From: an uncultured Lachnospiraceae bacterium
GTDB lineage: Bacteria > Bacillota > Clostridia > Lachnospirales > Lachnospiraceae
Assembly (NCBI GenBank): GCA_910583965.1
Contig: CAJUAE010000085.1
Span: forward strand, 1-15,282
DNA: 15,282 nucleotides
Direction: 5' to 3'
Numbering within the stretch: position 1 is the stretch's first letter; every line of letters begins with the position of its first letter. Below are positions 1-6,439 of the stretch, one piece after another. The notes below the pieces were generated by a model that ran no database searches, was not told the DNA's origin, and saw nothing but the letters and a program-made list of their open reading frames with translations. A program made the translations under genes and the position numbers.

Positions 1-241
1 AAACTGCATTTGTCAGGGCAAATTTGTCTACTTCCCTTAACCAATCATACGCCTGTTTTAATTCTCTGTTGCAGTAATTATTGCAGTCTGTTCTGTTAAC
101 AGATTTTTTCTCTTTCTCATAAGTTTCTTTCCGATATGCTAATGTCTGGTTATAAACAAACCGGCAGCAGCCAAATGTTTTTGCAATCTGTGTTCTCTGT
201 TCGCTATTGGGGTATATTCTGTATTTATATGCTTTCAGCAT
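1..241 (-). CDS. tnpB: TnpB/OrfB-type protein of IS200/IS605 family, N-terminal part, cut by window edge
   Basis: Reading the minus strand from the ATG at 241 gives 80 codons without a stop, running off the left edge. The start, MLKAYKYRIYPN, followed by Q-x-x-Q-I-x-K-T-F-G-C-C-R-F-V-Y-N, is the classic N-terminus of OrfB/TnpB proteins (RNA-guided nucleases encoded with IS200/IS605 elements; family knowledge). The later segment EVDKFALTNAV also fits this family. It lies just downstream of a damaged tnpA on the same strand, the usual tnpA-tnpB order. The catalytic RuvC part and zinc finger are outside the window, so intactness cannot be judged. Confidence 0.9.
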   Translation of the reverse strand, partial: MLKAYKYRIYPNSEQRTQIAKTFGCCRFVYNQTLAYRKETYEKEKKSVNRTDCNNYCNRELKQAYDWLREVDKFALTNAV

Positions 242-265
242 TGACTATCACCGCCTTCTCTAGCC

Positions 266-562
266 TTAGTTTTCTATATACTTTTGTAGCATTTCTTCTG
301 AAACATTCCCTACGCTGCATGCGAAATATCCCTCCATCCAAAAGGTATGCTCTTTCCAAAAATGTTTCCGCAAATAATTCGGGTACTTTTCCCAAATAGG
401 ATATGTTGTATAGATCTTCATCAGATTTACAATCTTACTGATAGACATTGTTGGTTCTGTCTCTATCATGTAATGGATATAGTCTTTATCAAAGCGTTTT
501 AACGCTTTTTCCATATATCTGATAATCACCTTATGCTTTTGGTATATCTCATATATATCCTA
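266..562 (-). pseudogene. tnpA: IS200-type transposase TnpA remnant
   Basis: From the GTG at 529 the frame encodes 87 residues that match the C-terminal two thirds of IS200-type Y1 transposases: KDYIHYMIETEP, SISKIVNLMK, FWKEHTFW, GYFACSVGN and KYIEN. Upstream the frame continues only to a TAG at 560-562, so the N-terminal beta strand is missing and there is no proper start. The HUH metal-binding motif normally reads H-hydrophobic-H; here it is Y-I-H, so its first histidine is lost. After KYIEN a TAA stands where these proteins normally carry Gln, followed by Gly and the natural stop. The tyrosine of KYIEN fits the catalytic Tyr. Truncation, active-site loss and nonsense codon together indicate a dead gene. 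Confidence 0.85.
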
Positions 563-701
563 ACACAAAAATAAACAAACGTCTATAAAAGAACATTTTA
601 TCCTGCGACAAACGCATACGTAAATAACTTGTGAGCACGCCCTTTTTCTGGTAAAATAAAAGAAAAAAGTGGAATTTAAGTATATTAAAAATGGTGCATG
701 A

Positions 702-950
702 CTAAATGGCGAATCTTATGGAGTTGTGCACAGGATTGCATTTGCCAGAATTGTAAAGAGAGTAGCTTCTTTTTGCATGGATTGGGCGTTTGCACAAACT
801 GATAGTATCCAAATCGGCATTTATAAAAATAATGTTCCCATGCAAAATATGCTTTGGAAAAATAGTTTTTGCTATTTTGAAAAAATCTATTTGAAAAGCG
901 GCGAATCGCGAATTGCTTTTCAAAAGACTGCAGACATAAAACAAATATAG
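702..950 (+). pseudogene. GNAT N-acetyltransferase C-terminal fragment
   Basis: The plus-strand frame opens after a TGA at 699-701 and runs to the TAG at 948-950. It reads GESYGVVHRIAFA, then ASFCMDWAF, then IYKNNVPMQNMLWKNSF, then KIYLKSGESRIAFQK. This is the usual order of the second half of GCN5-related acetyltransferases: the strand with VVHRIAV, the acetyl-CoA helix, N-x-P-M-x-x-x-L-x-K-x-G-F, and YLxxGxxRIAFQK (family knowledge). The acetyl-CoA loop (normally R/Q-x-x-G-x-G/A) is degraded to RIVKRVA, the conserved Gly of KNGF is Ser, and the N-terminal half is absent with no ATG start. It is a relic. Confidence 0.7.
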
Positions 951-1176
951 TGAGAAAAATAGATGCAATAACAATGGAAGGCCATGGTCTGCATTAAAGA
1001 ATGACCACAAGGCTTTACTTCACAACCTCAAAGAAAATATAGAAAGCATTTTAAAATACTTTGTAACTTTCGCAAAAGAAATAGATTATATTTTGCGTTG
1101 CCTTGAAGAATACCAAGAATATACGACTGAAAATGAGGATGCACTGTCCTCTCAAAAGAATATATGTTCCAAGTAA
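940..1176 (+). pseudogene. open stretch without start codon, unassigned
   Basis: Between the TAA at 937-939 and the TAA at 1174-1176 the frame is open for 78 codons but has no ATG. The second half, KALLHNLKENIESILKYF then TFAKEIDYILRCLEEYQEY, looks like a real amphipathic helical protein rather than random translation. I do not recognise the family. It overlaps the tail of the GNAT fragment by a few bases in another frame and is probably another gene piece in this decayed region. It could also be chance. Confidence 0.3.
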
Positions 1177-1185
1177 ATTATAGCA

Positions 1186-1329
1186 ATGTGCATTGTAAAT
1201 GGAAAAGCAATATGGTGGACAACTGATAGCAAAAAAAGACAGGATTTTTGCTGCTATATATGGTATGATGAATCTATCCTTAAGGAAGAATTATATCTGG
1301 AACCGGAACCAGATGGCAAGGAAGTCTGA
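1186..1329 (+). CDS. hypothetical small protein or gene fragment (47 aa)
   Basis: ATG at 1186 to TGA at 1327-1329 encodes 47 residues starting MCIVNGKAIWWTTDSKK and ending LYLEPEPDGKEV. The composition (four Trp or Tyr in IWYDE and IWW contexts, acidic tail) looks protein-like, but I do not recognise it and there is no clear ribosome site in front of it. It sits between decayed fragments and the AraC promoter region. A remnant is as likely as a functional small gene. Confidence 0.25.
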   Translation: MCIVNGKAIWWTTDSKKRQDFCCYIWYDESILKEELYLEPEPDGKEV

Positions 1330-1357
1330 CAATATTGACTCTCGTGAACAATATGTT

Positions 1358-1412
1358 AAGTCAACAAAATTGACTTTATGACATTGTTCGTGGTGGTTTT
1401 GTTCATTAATAT
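1358..1412 (+). promoter_or_regulatory. possible promoter and operator of the AraC-type gene
   Basis: A perfect inverted repeat, AAGTCAA-caaaa-TTGACTT, lies at 1358-1376. Eight bases later TTGTTC (1384-1389) and TAATAT (1407-1412) stand 17 bp apart as plausible -35 and -10 hexamers. The gene start is 50 bp further on. The inverted repeat could be an operator for the AraC-type protein, but such regulators more often bind direct repeats, so this is a guess. Confidence 0.35.
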
Positions 1413-1461
1413 GTGCACAAAAGGTATATATCCCACTTTAAGTGCACAGCGAGGTGTAAAA

Positions 1462-2442
1462 ATGGATTGGCTAACAAGTTTACAAAAGGCAATCGATTAC
1501 ATGGAGAAACATATATTTGAGGATATTGGCGCACAGGAAGTAGCGGATGTGGTCCACTTTTCTTCGTTTTATTTTCAGAAATGCTTTAAAATAGTGACAG
1601 GTTATACCATTGGAGAATACTTGAGAAACCGCAGGCTCTACTTGGCAGGACTGGATGTGCTGGGACGAAAGATTCCTGAAATGGAACGCCAGAGCAGAAA
1701 GCAAAGTCAATGCCTAGATAGAAGCCAGAACGGAAGCAAAGGCAATGAAGGCAGAAAAGTCATCAACCTGGCTTATAAATATGGGTACGACACACCCGAG
1801 AGTTTTACCAAGGCATTTACGCGATTCCACGGTTTATCTCCTATGCAGCTTCGAGTACAACCTCATCAGATCAAAGTCTTTCTTCCTCTTGTAGTAGAGA
1901 TTTCTGTAAAAGGAGGCAGCAGAATGGAATTTACAATTGAAAAAAGAAAAGCTATAAAAATGATTGGTTTTGAGAGGATTTTTTCCTTTGAGACCTCTTA
2001 CCAAGAGATTCCTAGGTTCTGGAAGGAGTTTTGTGAGCGTTACTGCGGACAGTCTCAGCAGAACACCACATTGGAACCCGGAGAGGAAAGGATTCGACAG
2101 ACTATCGCAGAGTGCATAGTGGGAGAGTTTGGCGTCTGTGTGGAAAATCCATCGGACAGTGAACATTTTCGATATTACATTGCAGGCGCCTATCAGGGAG
2201 GCGAAGTGCCAGAAGGAATGAAGGTCTTCGAGATTCCTGAAAGTGAATGGGCAAAATTTAAATGTACTGGACCTATGCCAGATGCACTGCAGACAGTTAA
2301 CACTAGGATTTTCAAGGAATGGCTTCCTGGAAATCCACAATTTGAAATCCCGTTTCACATAAACATAGAATGGTATTCCAATGGAGACACCCTAAGCGAA
2401 GATTACGAGAGCGGAATCTGGATACCTGTGAAACGCCTATAG
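1462..2442 (+). CDS. AraC-family regulator with GyrI-like effector-binding domain
   Basis: I chose the ATG at 1462 (326 aa) because GAGGTG lies 5 bases before it; the frame is open further upstream but without a ribosome site. Residues about 8-125 form the AraC-type double helix-turn-helix: helix one region ENIFEDIGAQEVADVVHFSSFYFQKCFK-like, then YLRNRRLYLAG, then the second HTH with KYGYDTPESFTKAFTRFHGLSP. Residues about 155-326 form a GyrI-like/effector-binding domain (EKRKAIKMIGFER... FEIPESEWAKF... FHINIEWY), as in Rob-type regulators that sense small molecules or drugs. Between the two HTH units there is about 27 extra residues (roughly 68-98), polar and Arg/Gln/Ser-rich, which family members lack; the DNA shows an imperfect tandem duplication there. 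Whether DNA binding survives is unknown. It stands alone, with a hairpin terminator candidate after it. Confidence 0.88.
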   Translation: MDWLTSLQKAIDYMEKHIFEDIGAQEVADVVHFSSFYFQKCFKIVTGYTIGEYLRNRRLYLAGLDVLGRKIPEMERQSRKQSQCLDRSQNGSKGNEGRKVINLAYKYGYDTPESFTKAFTRFHGLSPMQLRVQPHQIKVFLPLVVEISVKGGSRMEFTIEKRKAIKMIGFERIFSFETSYQEIPRFWKEFCERYCGQSQQNTTLEPGEERIRQTIAECIVGEFGVCVENPSDSEHFRYYIAGAYQGGEVPEGMKVFEIPESEWAKFKCTGPMPDALQTVNTRIFKEWLPGNPQFEIPFHINIEWYSNGDTLSEDYESGIWIPVKRL

Positions 2443-2499
2443 ACAGAAAAATGACTGAATCACAAAGAATTTGAACTTTTTTCTGTAAATAATGTTTTG

Positions 2500-2542
2500 A
2501 AAGGTCTTCTGTGATAAAATAAATTATTATAAGGAGACCTTT
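2500..2542 (+). terminator. possible terminator of the AraC-type gene / hairpin over ribosome site
   Basis: AAAGGTCT (2500-2507) pairs perfectly with AGACCTTT (2535-2542), followed by TTATT. It lies 58 bases after the AraC stop and could terminate that transcript. The right arm overlaps the AAGGAG that precedes the 20-codon frame at 2547, so the same stem could also mask that ribosome site. The 27-base loop is long for a terminator. Confidence 0.35.
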
Positions 2543-2546
2543 TATT

Positions 2547-2609
2547 ATGACAAAAATTATAACAAATCTTATTTTCAACCCTTTCGTCTATAAAAAGGAT
2601 ACTCTCTAA
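2547..2609 (+). CDS. possible micro-ORF of 20 codons
   Basis: ATG at 2547 preceded by AAGGAG (2531-2536) encodes a basic, hydrophobic 20-residue peptide (MTKIITNLIFNPF then VYKKDTL) ending in TAA. A strong inverted repeat, AAGGATA...TATCCTT with an inner TCTAAA...TTTAGA (2595-2630), overlaps its end. No family is recognised. It may be a real micro-peptide gene, the 5' end of a gene cut off when the neighbouring mobile element arrived, or chance. Confidence 0.3.
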   Translation: MTKIITNLIFNPFVYKKDTL

Positions 2610-2630
2610 ATTCCTTTAGAAAATATCCTT
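2595..2630. repeat. inverted repeat / hairpin
   Basis: AAGGATA at 2595-2601 pairs with TATCCTT at 2624-2630, and TCTAAA pairs with TTTAGA inside, leaving a TTCC loop. No T-run follows on the plus strand. It could be a processed or bidirectional terminator between the 20-codon frame and the element end. Confidence 0.45.
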
Positions 2631-2793
2631 CAAGCCAACTATAACTGATTCTATTTTTATTTATCAATACTTTTGAGGGTCGGGATAGAAAGTCGCATCA
2701 ACGTATCATTCTGTATCATCAAGTATTACTCCAATTTCCTTAATTTCTTTACCACTCATTATCACGCATTATTCTGTACTATGCGGGCAGAAT

Positions 2794-2840
2794 TTGTTGC
2801 ACTTTTGTTGTACCTGCAAAATTCTGTTGCACTGCAACAC
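2794..2840. repeat. TTGTTGCAC-type repeats beside the integrase (candidate Int arm sites)
   Basis: TTGTTGCAC (2794), TTGTTGTAC (2805) and CTGTTGCAC (2824) are direct copies, and CTGCAACAC (2832-2840) is an inverted copy. They lie 20-66 bases beyond the integrase stop, where Tn916-type integrases bind arm repeats with their N-terminal domain (family knowledge). A second short repeat, ATTCTGT, occurs at 2708, 2771 and 2821. The assignment to integrase binding is inference. Confidence 0.4.
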
Positions 2841-2859
2841 ATCCATCAAGGACTCTTTC

Positions 2860-4104
2860 CTAAAAAATGTGTAAATTGCGTGATAAATTTTCAAATGCTT
2901 CTGTTTTTTTCATATCAGTAACTTCAGCGTAAATATCTAATGTCGTTTCAATATTAGCGTGTCCCATTACTGCCTGAATAATTTTCACATTGGTTTCGTT
3001 TTCACAAAACCGGGTACAAAATGTATGTCTAAGGTGGTGGCAGGAAAAATGTGGAATGATAACAGGAGGACGTTCTTCTCTTTTGGCTCTTAAAATTTCC
3101 TCTGCATTATAGTTTTCCGAAATGCGCCGGATAGCCCGGTTGATTGCCTGCGGATTATGCAGACTGCCAAAACGGTTCGCGAAAATAAAACCCGACATTC
3201 CATTAACTTCCATTTTATTACAGATTCCATCTTCTTTTTGCCTTGCAGCTTCTTCCTTAAAAGCGTTATACACCTCGTCCATCATTGGAACATTTCTAAT
3301 GCCCGCCTCTGTCTTTGGCAGGGATACCTCAAATTCGCATTTATATGTATCTTCCCTTCTCGGATAATATGTTACGCTGTGGTTAATACTTATCATGCGA
3401 TTCTCATAGTCCAAGTCCTGCCACCGCAGCCCGATAATCTCGCCAATCCTACAGCCAGTCCCCAATAAAACGGTAAACAGCGGTGTCCATCGGCAATATG
3501 CAGGATTTTCAGATATATAATTCATAAATGCTCTCTGCTGTTCGATTGTCAGAGCGTGCCTTACTCCGTGACGCTTTCCCTGTTTCTTCTTAACCTGCGC
3601 CATAACTCCATCACTCGGATTTATGCGGATAATGTTATCACGGACTGCCATCTGGAACGTCGGGTGAAGTACCGAATGGACGGTATCAAGCGTATTAACC
3701 TGAATCCCTTTTTCCCTTAAAAGATAAAGGTAGAAATGCAGCACATCAGAATATTTTATATCCACAATGAGCTTTTTGCCAAATGTTTCACGAACATAAT
3801 GGTCATAGGTATATGTATAATTACTATAAGTAGTTGACCTCAGTTCTGTCTTGGTTGAAATATATCTGTCAAACACAAAATTCAAATCTGAATTGCCCGC
3901 CGCATATACATCCAGTCCATCAAGCTGATCCTTTAGCAGTTCTTTCTCCTTTTTTCTTAATTCTATCAGGTCTTTTGAGTACACATACTTTCTCTTATGC
4001 GTAAATGGGTCAGTATATGTGTATATGTACATCAAATCATATTTTCTCTGTGTTTCTCCTTTCCTCAATGCCCTGCCTTTGCTATCTTTTCTTGCCTGTG
4101 CCAT
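2860..4104 (-). CDS. int: Tn916-type tyrosine recombinase (integrase)
   Basis: This 414-residue protein has the three parts of Tn916-like integrases: an N-terminal arm-binding domain (about 1-65, YIYTYTDPFTHKRKYVYSK), a core-binding domain (about 72-165) and a C-terminal catalytic domain (about 180-405). All catalytic residues are visible: Arg219 in GTGCRIGE, Lys264 in LPKTEAG, His356 and Arg359 in HHLRHTF, His382 in MGHAN, and nucleophile Tyr392 in DIYAEV. It should therefore be active in strand exchange for integration and excision. The start follows AAAGGAG, part of which can be buried in a hairpin with an upstream motif also found before the excisionase gene. It is the last gene of the minus-strand module, next to the presumed left end. 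Confidence 0.95.
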   Translation of the reverse strand: MAQARKDSKGRALRKGETQRKYDLMYIYTYTDPFTHKRKYVYSKDLIELRKKEKELLKDQLDGLDVYAAGNSDLNFVFDRYISTKTELRSTTYSNYTYTYDHYVRETFGKKLIVDIKYSDVLHFYLYLLREKGIQVNTLDTVHSVLHPTFQMAVRDNIIRINPSDGVMAQVKKKQGKRHGVRHALTIEQQRAFMNYISENPAYCRWTPLFTVLLGTGCRIGEIIGLRWQDLDYENRMISINHSVTYYPRREDTYKCEFEVSLPKTEAGIRNVPMMDEVYNAFKEEAARQKEDGICNKMEVNGMSGFIFANRFGSLHNPQAINRAIRRISENYNAEEILRAKREERPPVIIPHFSCHHLRHTFCTRFCENETNVKIIQAVMGHANIETTLDIYAEVTDMKKTEAFENLSRNLHIF

Positions 4105-4110
4105 GCTATG

Positions 4111-4145
4111 CTCCTTTCCATAAACGGAAAGAGCTTTGTACCCGC
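4111..4145 (-). promoter_or_regulatory. int leader: shared motif and hairpin covering the ribosome site
   Basis: Read on the minus strand, GGGTACAAAGCTCTTTCC is followed by GTTTAT and then GGAAAGGAGC. GCTC-TTTCC pairs with GGAAA-G-GAGC (one bulged G), so the AAAGGAG of int would lie in the stem. The left part, GGGTACAA(A)GCTCTTT, recurs at the same distance before the excisionase gene. Confidence 0.5.
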
Positions 4146-4146
4146 A

Positions 4147-4314
4147 TCAGGTTGTCTTTAATACCATTTCGACACCCTTTTGCAACACTTGTGTTATGGT
4201 CAGATTATGAGACTGCGCATACTCCTTGATAATTTCATATTCGGCTGGAGTTACCCTCATGGTAATCGTCTTGTCTTTTATTACCTCCACTTTGGGTCTT
4301 CCCATTTTTGCCAT
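4147..4314 (-). CDS. ribbon-helix-helix protein (55 aa)
   Basis: ATG at 4312-4314, preceded by GGAGGTG at good spacing, encodes 55 residues ending in TGA at 4147-4149. The sequence MAKMGRPKVEVIKDKTITMRVTPAEYEIIKEYA then LTITQVLQKGVEMV follows the CopG/Arc-type ribbon-helix-helix pattern: a strand (KTITMRVT), then two helices. Such proteins bind DNA as dimers and in mobile elements act as repressors or relaxosome/excision accessory factors. It sits between xis and int, and probably regulates this module; that role is inferred. Confidence 0.75.
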   Translation of the reverse strand: MAKMGRPKVEVIKDKTITMRVTPAEYEIIKEYAQSHNLTITQVLQKGVEMVLKTT

Positions 4315-4390
4315 GTATGCACCTCCTCTGCATCTGATACCATTATACTTTCCGTATTACGAAAAGTCAAGCATAAATTACAACAACTCT

Positions 4391-4579
4391 TTAACCATCT
4401 ATCCTGAATGTTTCAAGATACTTTTCAAATAGTTCGCAGTTTATTAAAACAACTTTATCTACCTTATAAGTTGCCTTTGCATCTTTGGCTAGTTTTTCAA
4501 ATTTGCTTTGGCTGATACTGTACAATTCTGCGCCTTCTTTATATCTGACAAACTTTTTTCTATTTACTTTTGTATCCAT
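4391..4579 (-). CDS. xis: DUF6462-like excisionase protein (62 aa)
   Basis: The 62-residue protein (KFVRYKEGAELYSISQSKFEKLAKDAKATYKVDKVVLIN, LFEKYLETFR) has the winged-helix layout of Tn916 Xis-like proteins, with the start helix choosing a target (GAELYSISQSKFEKLAKDA) and a short wing (ATYKVDKVVLIN). From memory it matches the DUF6462 family found next to Tn916-type integrases in Clostridia. It would bend DNA at the element ends to favour excision and could also regulate int. The ribosome site AAAGGAG stands 7 bases before ATG and can pair with an upstream CTCTTTTC. Confidence 0.8.
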   Translation of the reverse strand: MDTKVNRKKFVRYKEGAELYSISQSKFEKLAKDAKATYKVDKVVLINCELFEKYLETFRIDG

Positions 4580-4584
4580 ATTTT

Positions 4585-4619
4585 CTCCTTTCTGACATGG
4601 AAAAGAGCTTGTACCCTGC
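4585..4619 (-). promoter_or_regulatory. xis leader: copy of the int leader motif
   Basis: On the minus strand GCAGGGTACAAGCTCTTTTCC is followed by ATGTCA and GAAAGGAG. CTCTTTTC can pair with GAAAGGAG (one G-U pair), again placing the ribosome site in a hairpin. The motif position relative to the start codon (about 20-40 bases upstream) is the same as for int. Confidence 0.5.
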
Positions 4620-5196
4620 TATGGTCATTTCTATTATGTTCCCATTGCAAAATCTTTCCAACTTTTCCCACGAATTATTTTATTAACATTTATCTGCCCA
4701 TGACAAAAAAGACTCCTGTTCCCCTCTTTCATCAGCAGACAAATTTTTTCAAAAATACAATACAGGTGACAGGTCATTACTCTGCCCACATCGGTCTTGC
4801 ACCGTCATTCAAATTGACCGCATCACAATCCACCTTGCAATACGGAAGTATCATTATCAAAAATATGTATCATTGCCCCGTGCAACTGCTGCACATTTCG
4901 CCAGACATTCTCCGCTCCTGCCTTAACTTAAACATCGGATTTCAATGCTCCCTCGTTCTTAACTTCCATATATAATGAAAGCAGGCATCTCTTGGCGTGT
5001 CCGCATAGCGGCTCCACATATTCCACACGTCCTGTATGTATTTGCATATAAAATTGTCAAGGTACACCCGCAGGCTATATGCCTGCATTTTGGATAAAAT
5101 CAACTTTGGACTTGTCAGTCCAAAAAGCACATAAGCACACTCCCGTCTGCTATGAACGGTCTGCAAAAAATTATGTGCTTTAGAAGAATGACAAGT
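4620..5196. other. 577-base stretch without a convincing gene
   Basis: I see no supported gene here. The longest minus-strand frame (4942-5166) has only a TTG start, no ribosome site, and a Cys/Trp/His-rich translation of unknown family; it is in the same frame as the HTH gene upstream of it, beyond that gene's stop. The plus-strand frame over 4508-4975 is antisense to xis. The region may hold the xis promoter and degraded sequence of the element. Confidence 0.5.
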
Positions 5197-5526
5197 TTAG
5201 AGTTCCTGCTTATAGGGTTTGTATTTATGTACAATCCGCAGGAGTGTTTCCTTGTGCCGTTCTTCTGCACTCTCATAAACTTCTTTCAAAGTTTTTAACT
5301 CTTTTTCGGTCAGTGAATTGATATATGGATTATAATCCCCAAGCATAAAAATTCCTCCTCCTACTCCCGGCTTGGTATAGAACGGATAATAACGGGATAA
5401 AGCCTGAATGTCGTTCTCTATTGTACGCATGGTAACACTAAATTCTTCTGCAAGCTCGGTTACTGTTATCCGACGCCTGATAATCAGTATGTTGATAATT
5501 TCCTTCCTGCGTTCCCATACATTCAT
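5197..5526 (-). CDS. DeoR/HTH_11-type DNA-binding protein (109 aa)
   Basis: Residues about 5-60 (RRKEIINILIIRRRITVTELAEEFSVTMRTIENDIQAL) form a winged helix-turn-helix of the DeoR or HTH_11 type; the C-terminal part (about 62-109) is a short helical tail instead of a sugar-binding domain. Small proteins of this kind are common in Clostridial mobilizable elements, where they probably control the element's genes; that role is inferred. The ATG at 5524-5526 follows AAAGGAGG. It faces away from mobC, with the oriT-like region between them, so it is well placed to control both directions. Confidence 0.8.
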   Translation of the reverse strand: MNVWERRKEIINILIIRRRITVTELAEEFSVTMRTIENDIQALSRYYPFYTKPGVGGGIFMLGDYNPYINSLTEKELKTLKEVYESAEERHKETLLRIVHKYKPYKQEL

Positions 5527-5574
5527 TCCTTACCTCCTTTCTGAAAATTCTCCAAACCTATTGTAAAAGGAAAC

Positions 5575-5593
5575 CCCGAAAATCCGTTTCGGG
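5575..5593. repeat. hairpin CCCGAAA/TTTCGGG
   Basis: A perfect 7-bp stem with a 5-base loop, 49 bases before the HTH gene start. It could be an operator or leader structure of that gene, or the outer edge of the oriT-like region. Confidence 0.5.
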
Positions 5594-5732
5594 AATTAAA
5601 AATCTTTTTCAAATTTTTTGCAAACCGGATTTTGCTTTCTATAGGTTGACTTTCCGCCTGAGTGTTGCTAAAATTTGGTCAGGATAAAGTCACAAATTCA
5701 TAAAAGACACACCAAACTGCTATGGAACTTCT

Positions 5733-5983
5733 GCAGGCATTTTTGCCTGCTGTCAGTCATGGCAGTTTTTTATATTGTCATGCACCATATTCGAAAATCG
5801 GAATGCTTTACAGTTTTCCGAAAATGGGCGGTAACGCCCATAAGGGTTTTGGACAGGCTGCCTATGCAGCCTAAAACCCGCAAATCCCCTTCGGGAGATT
5901 TGCCAAGAATAGCAAGCACTGCTCACGGACGTCCGTGAGCACATTTTTCACAAACCGCCTCCCTATGGGAATTTGTGAAAAAT
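5733..5983. other. oriT: array of hairpins, probable origin of transfer region
   Basis: Six inverted repeats lie in 250 bases: GCAGGCA/TGCCTGC (5733-5750), ATGGGCG/CGCCCAT (5824-5841), GGGTTTT/AAAACCC with GGCTGC/GCAGCC nested inside (5844-5879), GCAAATC/GATTTGC with a CC-TTCG-GG top (5880-5903), a perfect 20-bp palindrome centred on GGACGTCC (5921-5940), and ATTTTTCACAAA/TTTGTGAAAAAT with TCCC-TAT-GGGA nested inside (5943-5983). The last five are nearly back to back. Position just upstream of mobC-relaxase and such structure fit an oriT. A C-rich stretch, TATCCCCCTGACCCCC (5999-6014), follows and might hold the nick site. No open frame here looks coding. Confidence 0.6.
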
Positions 5984-6097
5984 GACTTGCAGAGGGCATA
6001 TCCCCCTGACCCCCTAAATACTCCAAAAACCGCTGTGCCCGACACGGCTTATTTATCAGAAACCTTATAAAAATATAGAAAAGGAAAGGATAAGAAC

Positions 6098-6439
6098 ATG
6101 GAGAACAGAGATAGACAAAACAGACTAACCTTGCGGTTAAGCGATGATGAGCGGTACATACTGGAGCAGAAATGGAAAGCCTCCGGAATGAAAGACAAAT
6201 CCGCTTTTATCCGTCATCTAATCCTGTATGGATATGTCTATGACGTAAACTACGACCACCTGCGGGAATACAACACAATCCTCTCACGCATCGGGAACAG
6301 CCTGAACCAGATTGCCAAAAGAATGAACGCCACGGGCAATGTTTATAAAGCCGATGTAAAGGAAGTAAAGGAGCTGATGAATCAGGTATGGCAATCACAA
6401 AAATCCATGCTATCCAAGCAACCGTCCATAAAGCAGTAA
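6098..6439 (+). CDS. mobC: MobC-type relaxosome accessory protein
   Basis: The 113-residue protein starts at ATG 6098 after AAGGAAAGGA. Residues about 8-45 (RLTLRLSDDERYILEQKWKASGMKDKSAFIRHLIL) form a ribbon-helix-helix-like DNA-binding part, and residues about 58-80 carry the MobC signature LSRIGNSLNQIAKRMNATG. MobC proteins bind oriT and help melt it for the relaxase. Its end overlaps the relaxase start by 52 bases, so translation of the two is probably coupled. A TATAAAAAT at about 6067 may be the -10 region. Confidence 0.92.
   Translation: MENRDRQNRLTLRLSDDERYILEQKWKASGMKDKSAFIRHLILYGYVYDVNYDHLREYNTILSRIGNSLNQIAKRMNATGNVYKADVKEVKELMNQVWQSQKSMLSKQPSIKQ

Noticed and set aside
1378..1461. 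Upstream extension of the AraC-type protein by 28 codons
   Set aside because: Covers the likely promoter hexamers and lacks a ribosome site, whereas the ATG at 1462 has GAGGTG and begins the usual AraC domain.
1834..2358. Long minus-strand frame inside the AraC gene
   Set aside because: Shadow of a well-supported coding frame; the translation has no domain-like features.
4508..4975. Plus-strand frame of 155 codons
   Set aside because: Antisense to the excisionase gene at its start, Phe/Ser/Cys-rich as expected from AT-rich antisense DNA, and no ribosome site.
4942..5166. Minus-strand frame of 74 codons after the HTH gene
   Set aside because: TTG start only, no ribosome site, no recognisable family. 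It is in frame with the HTH gene, but that protein has a natural length without it.
5675..5944. Open frames on both strands over the hairpin region
   Set aside because: They run through palindromes, lack ribosome sites and have translations unlike proteins; the region is better explained as an oriT.
5733..5983. CRISPR-like array
   Set aside because: The inverted repeats differ from each other and there are no repeated units with regular spacers.
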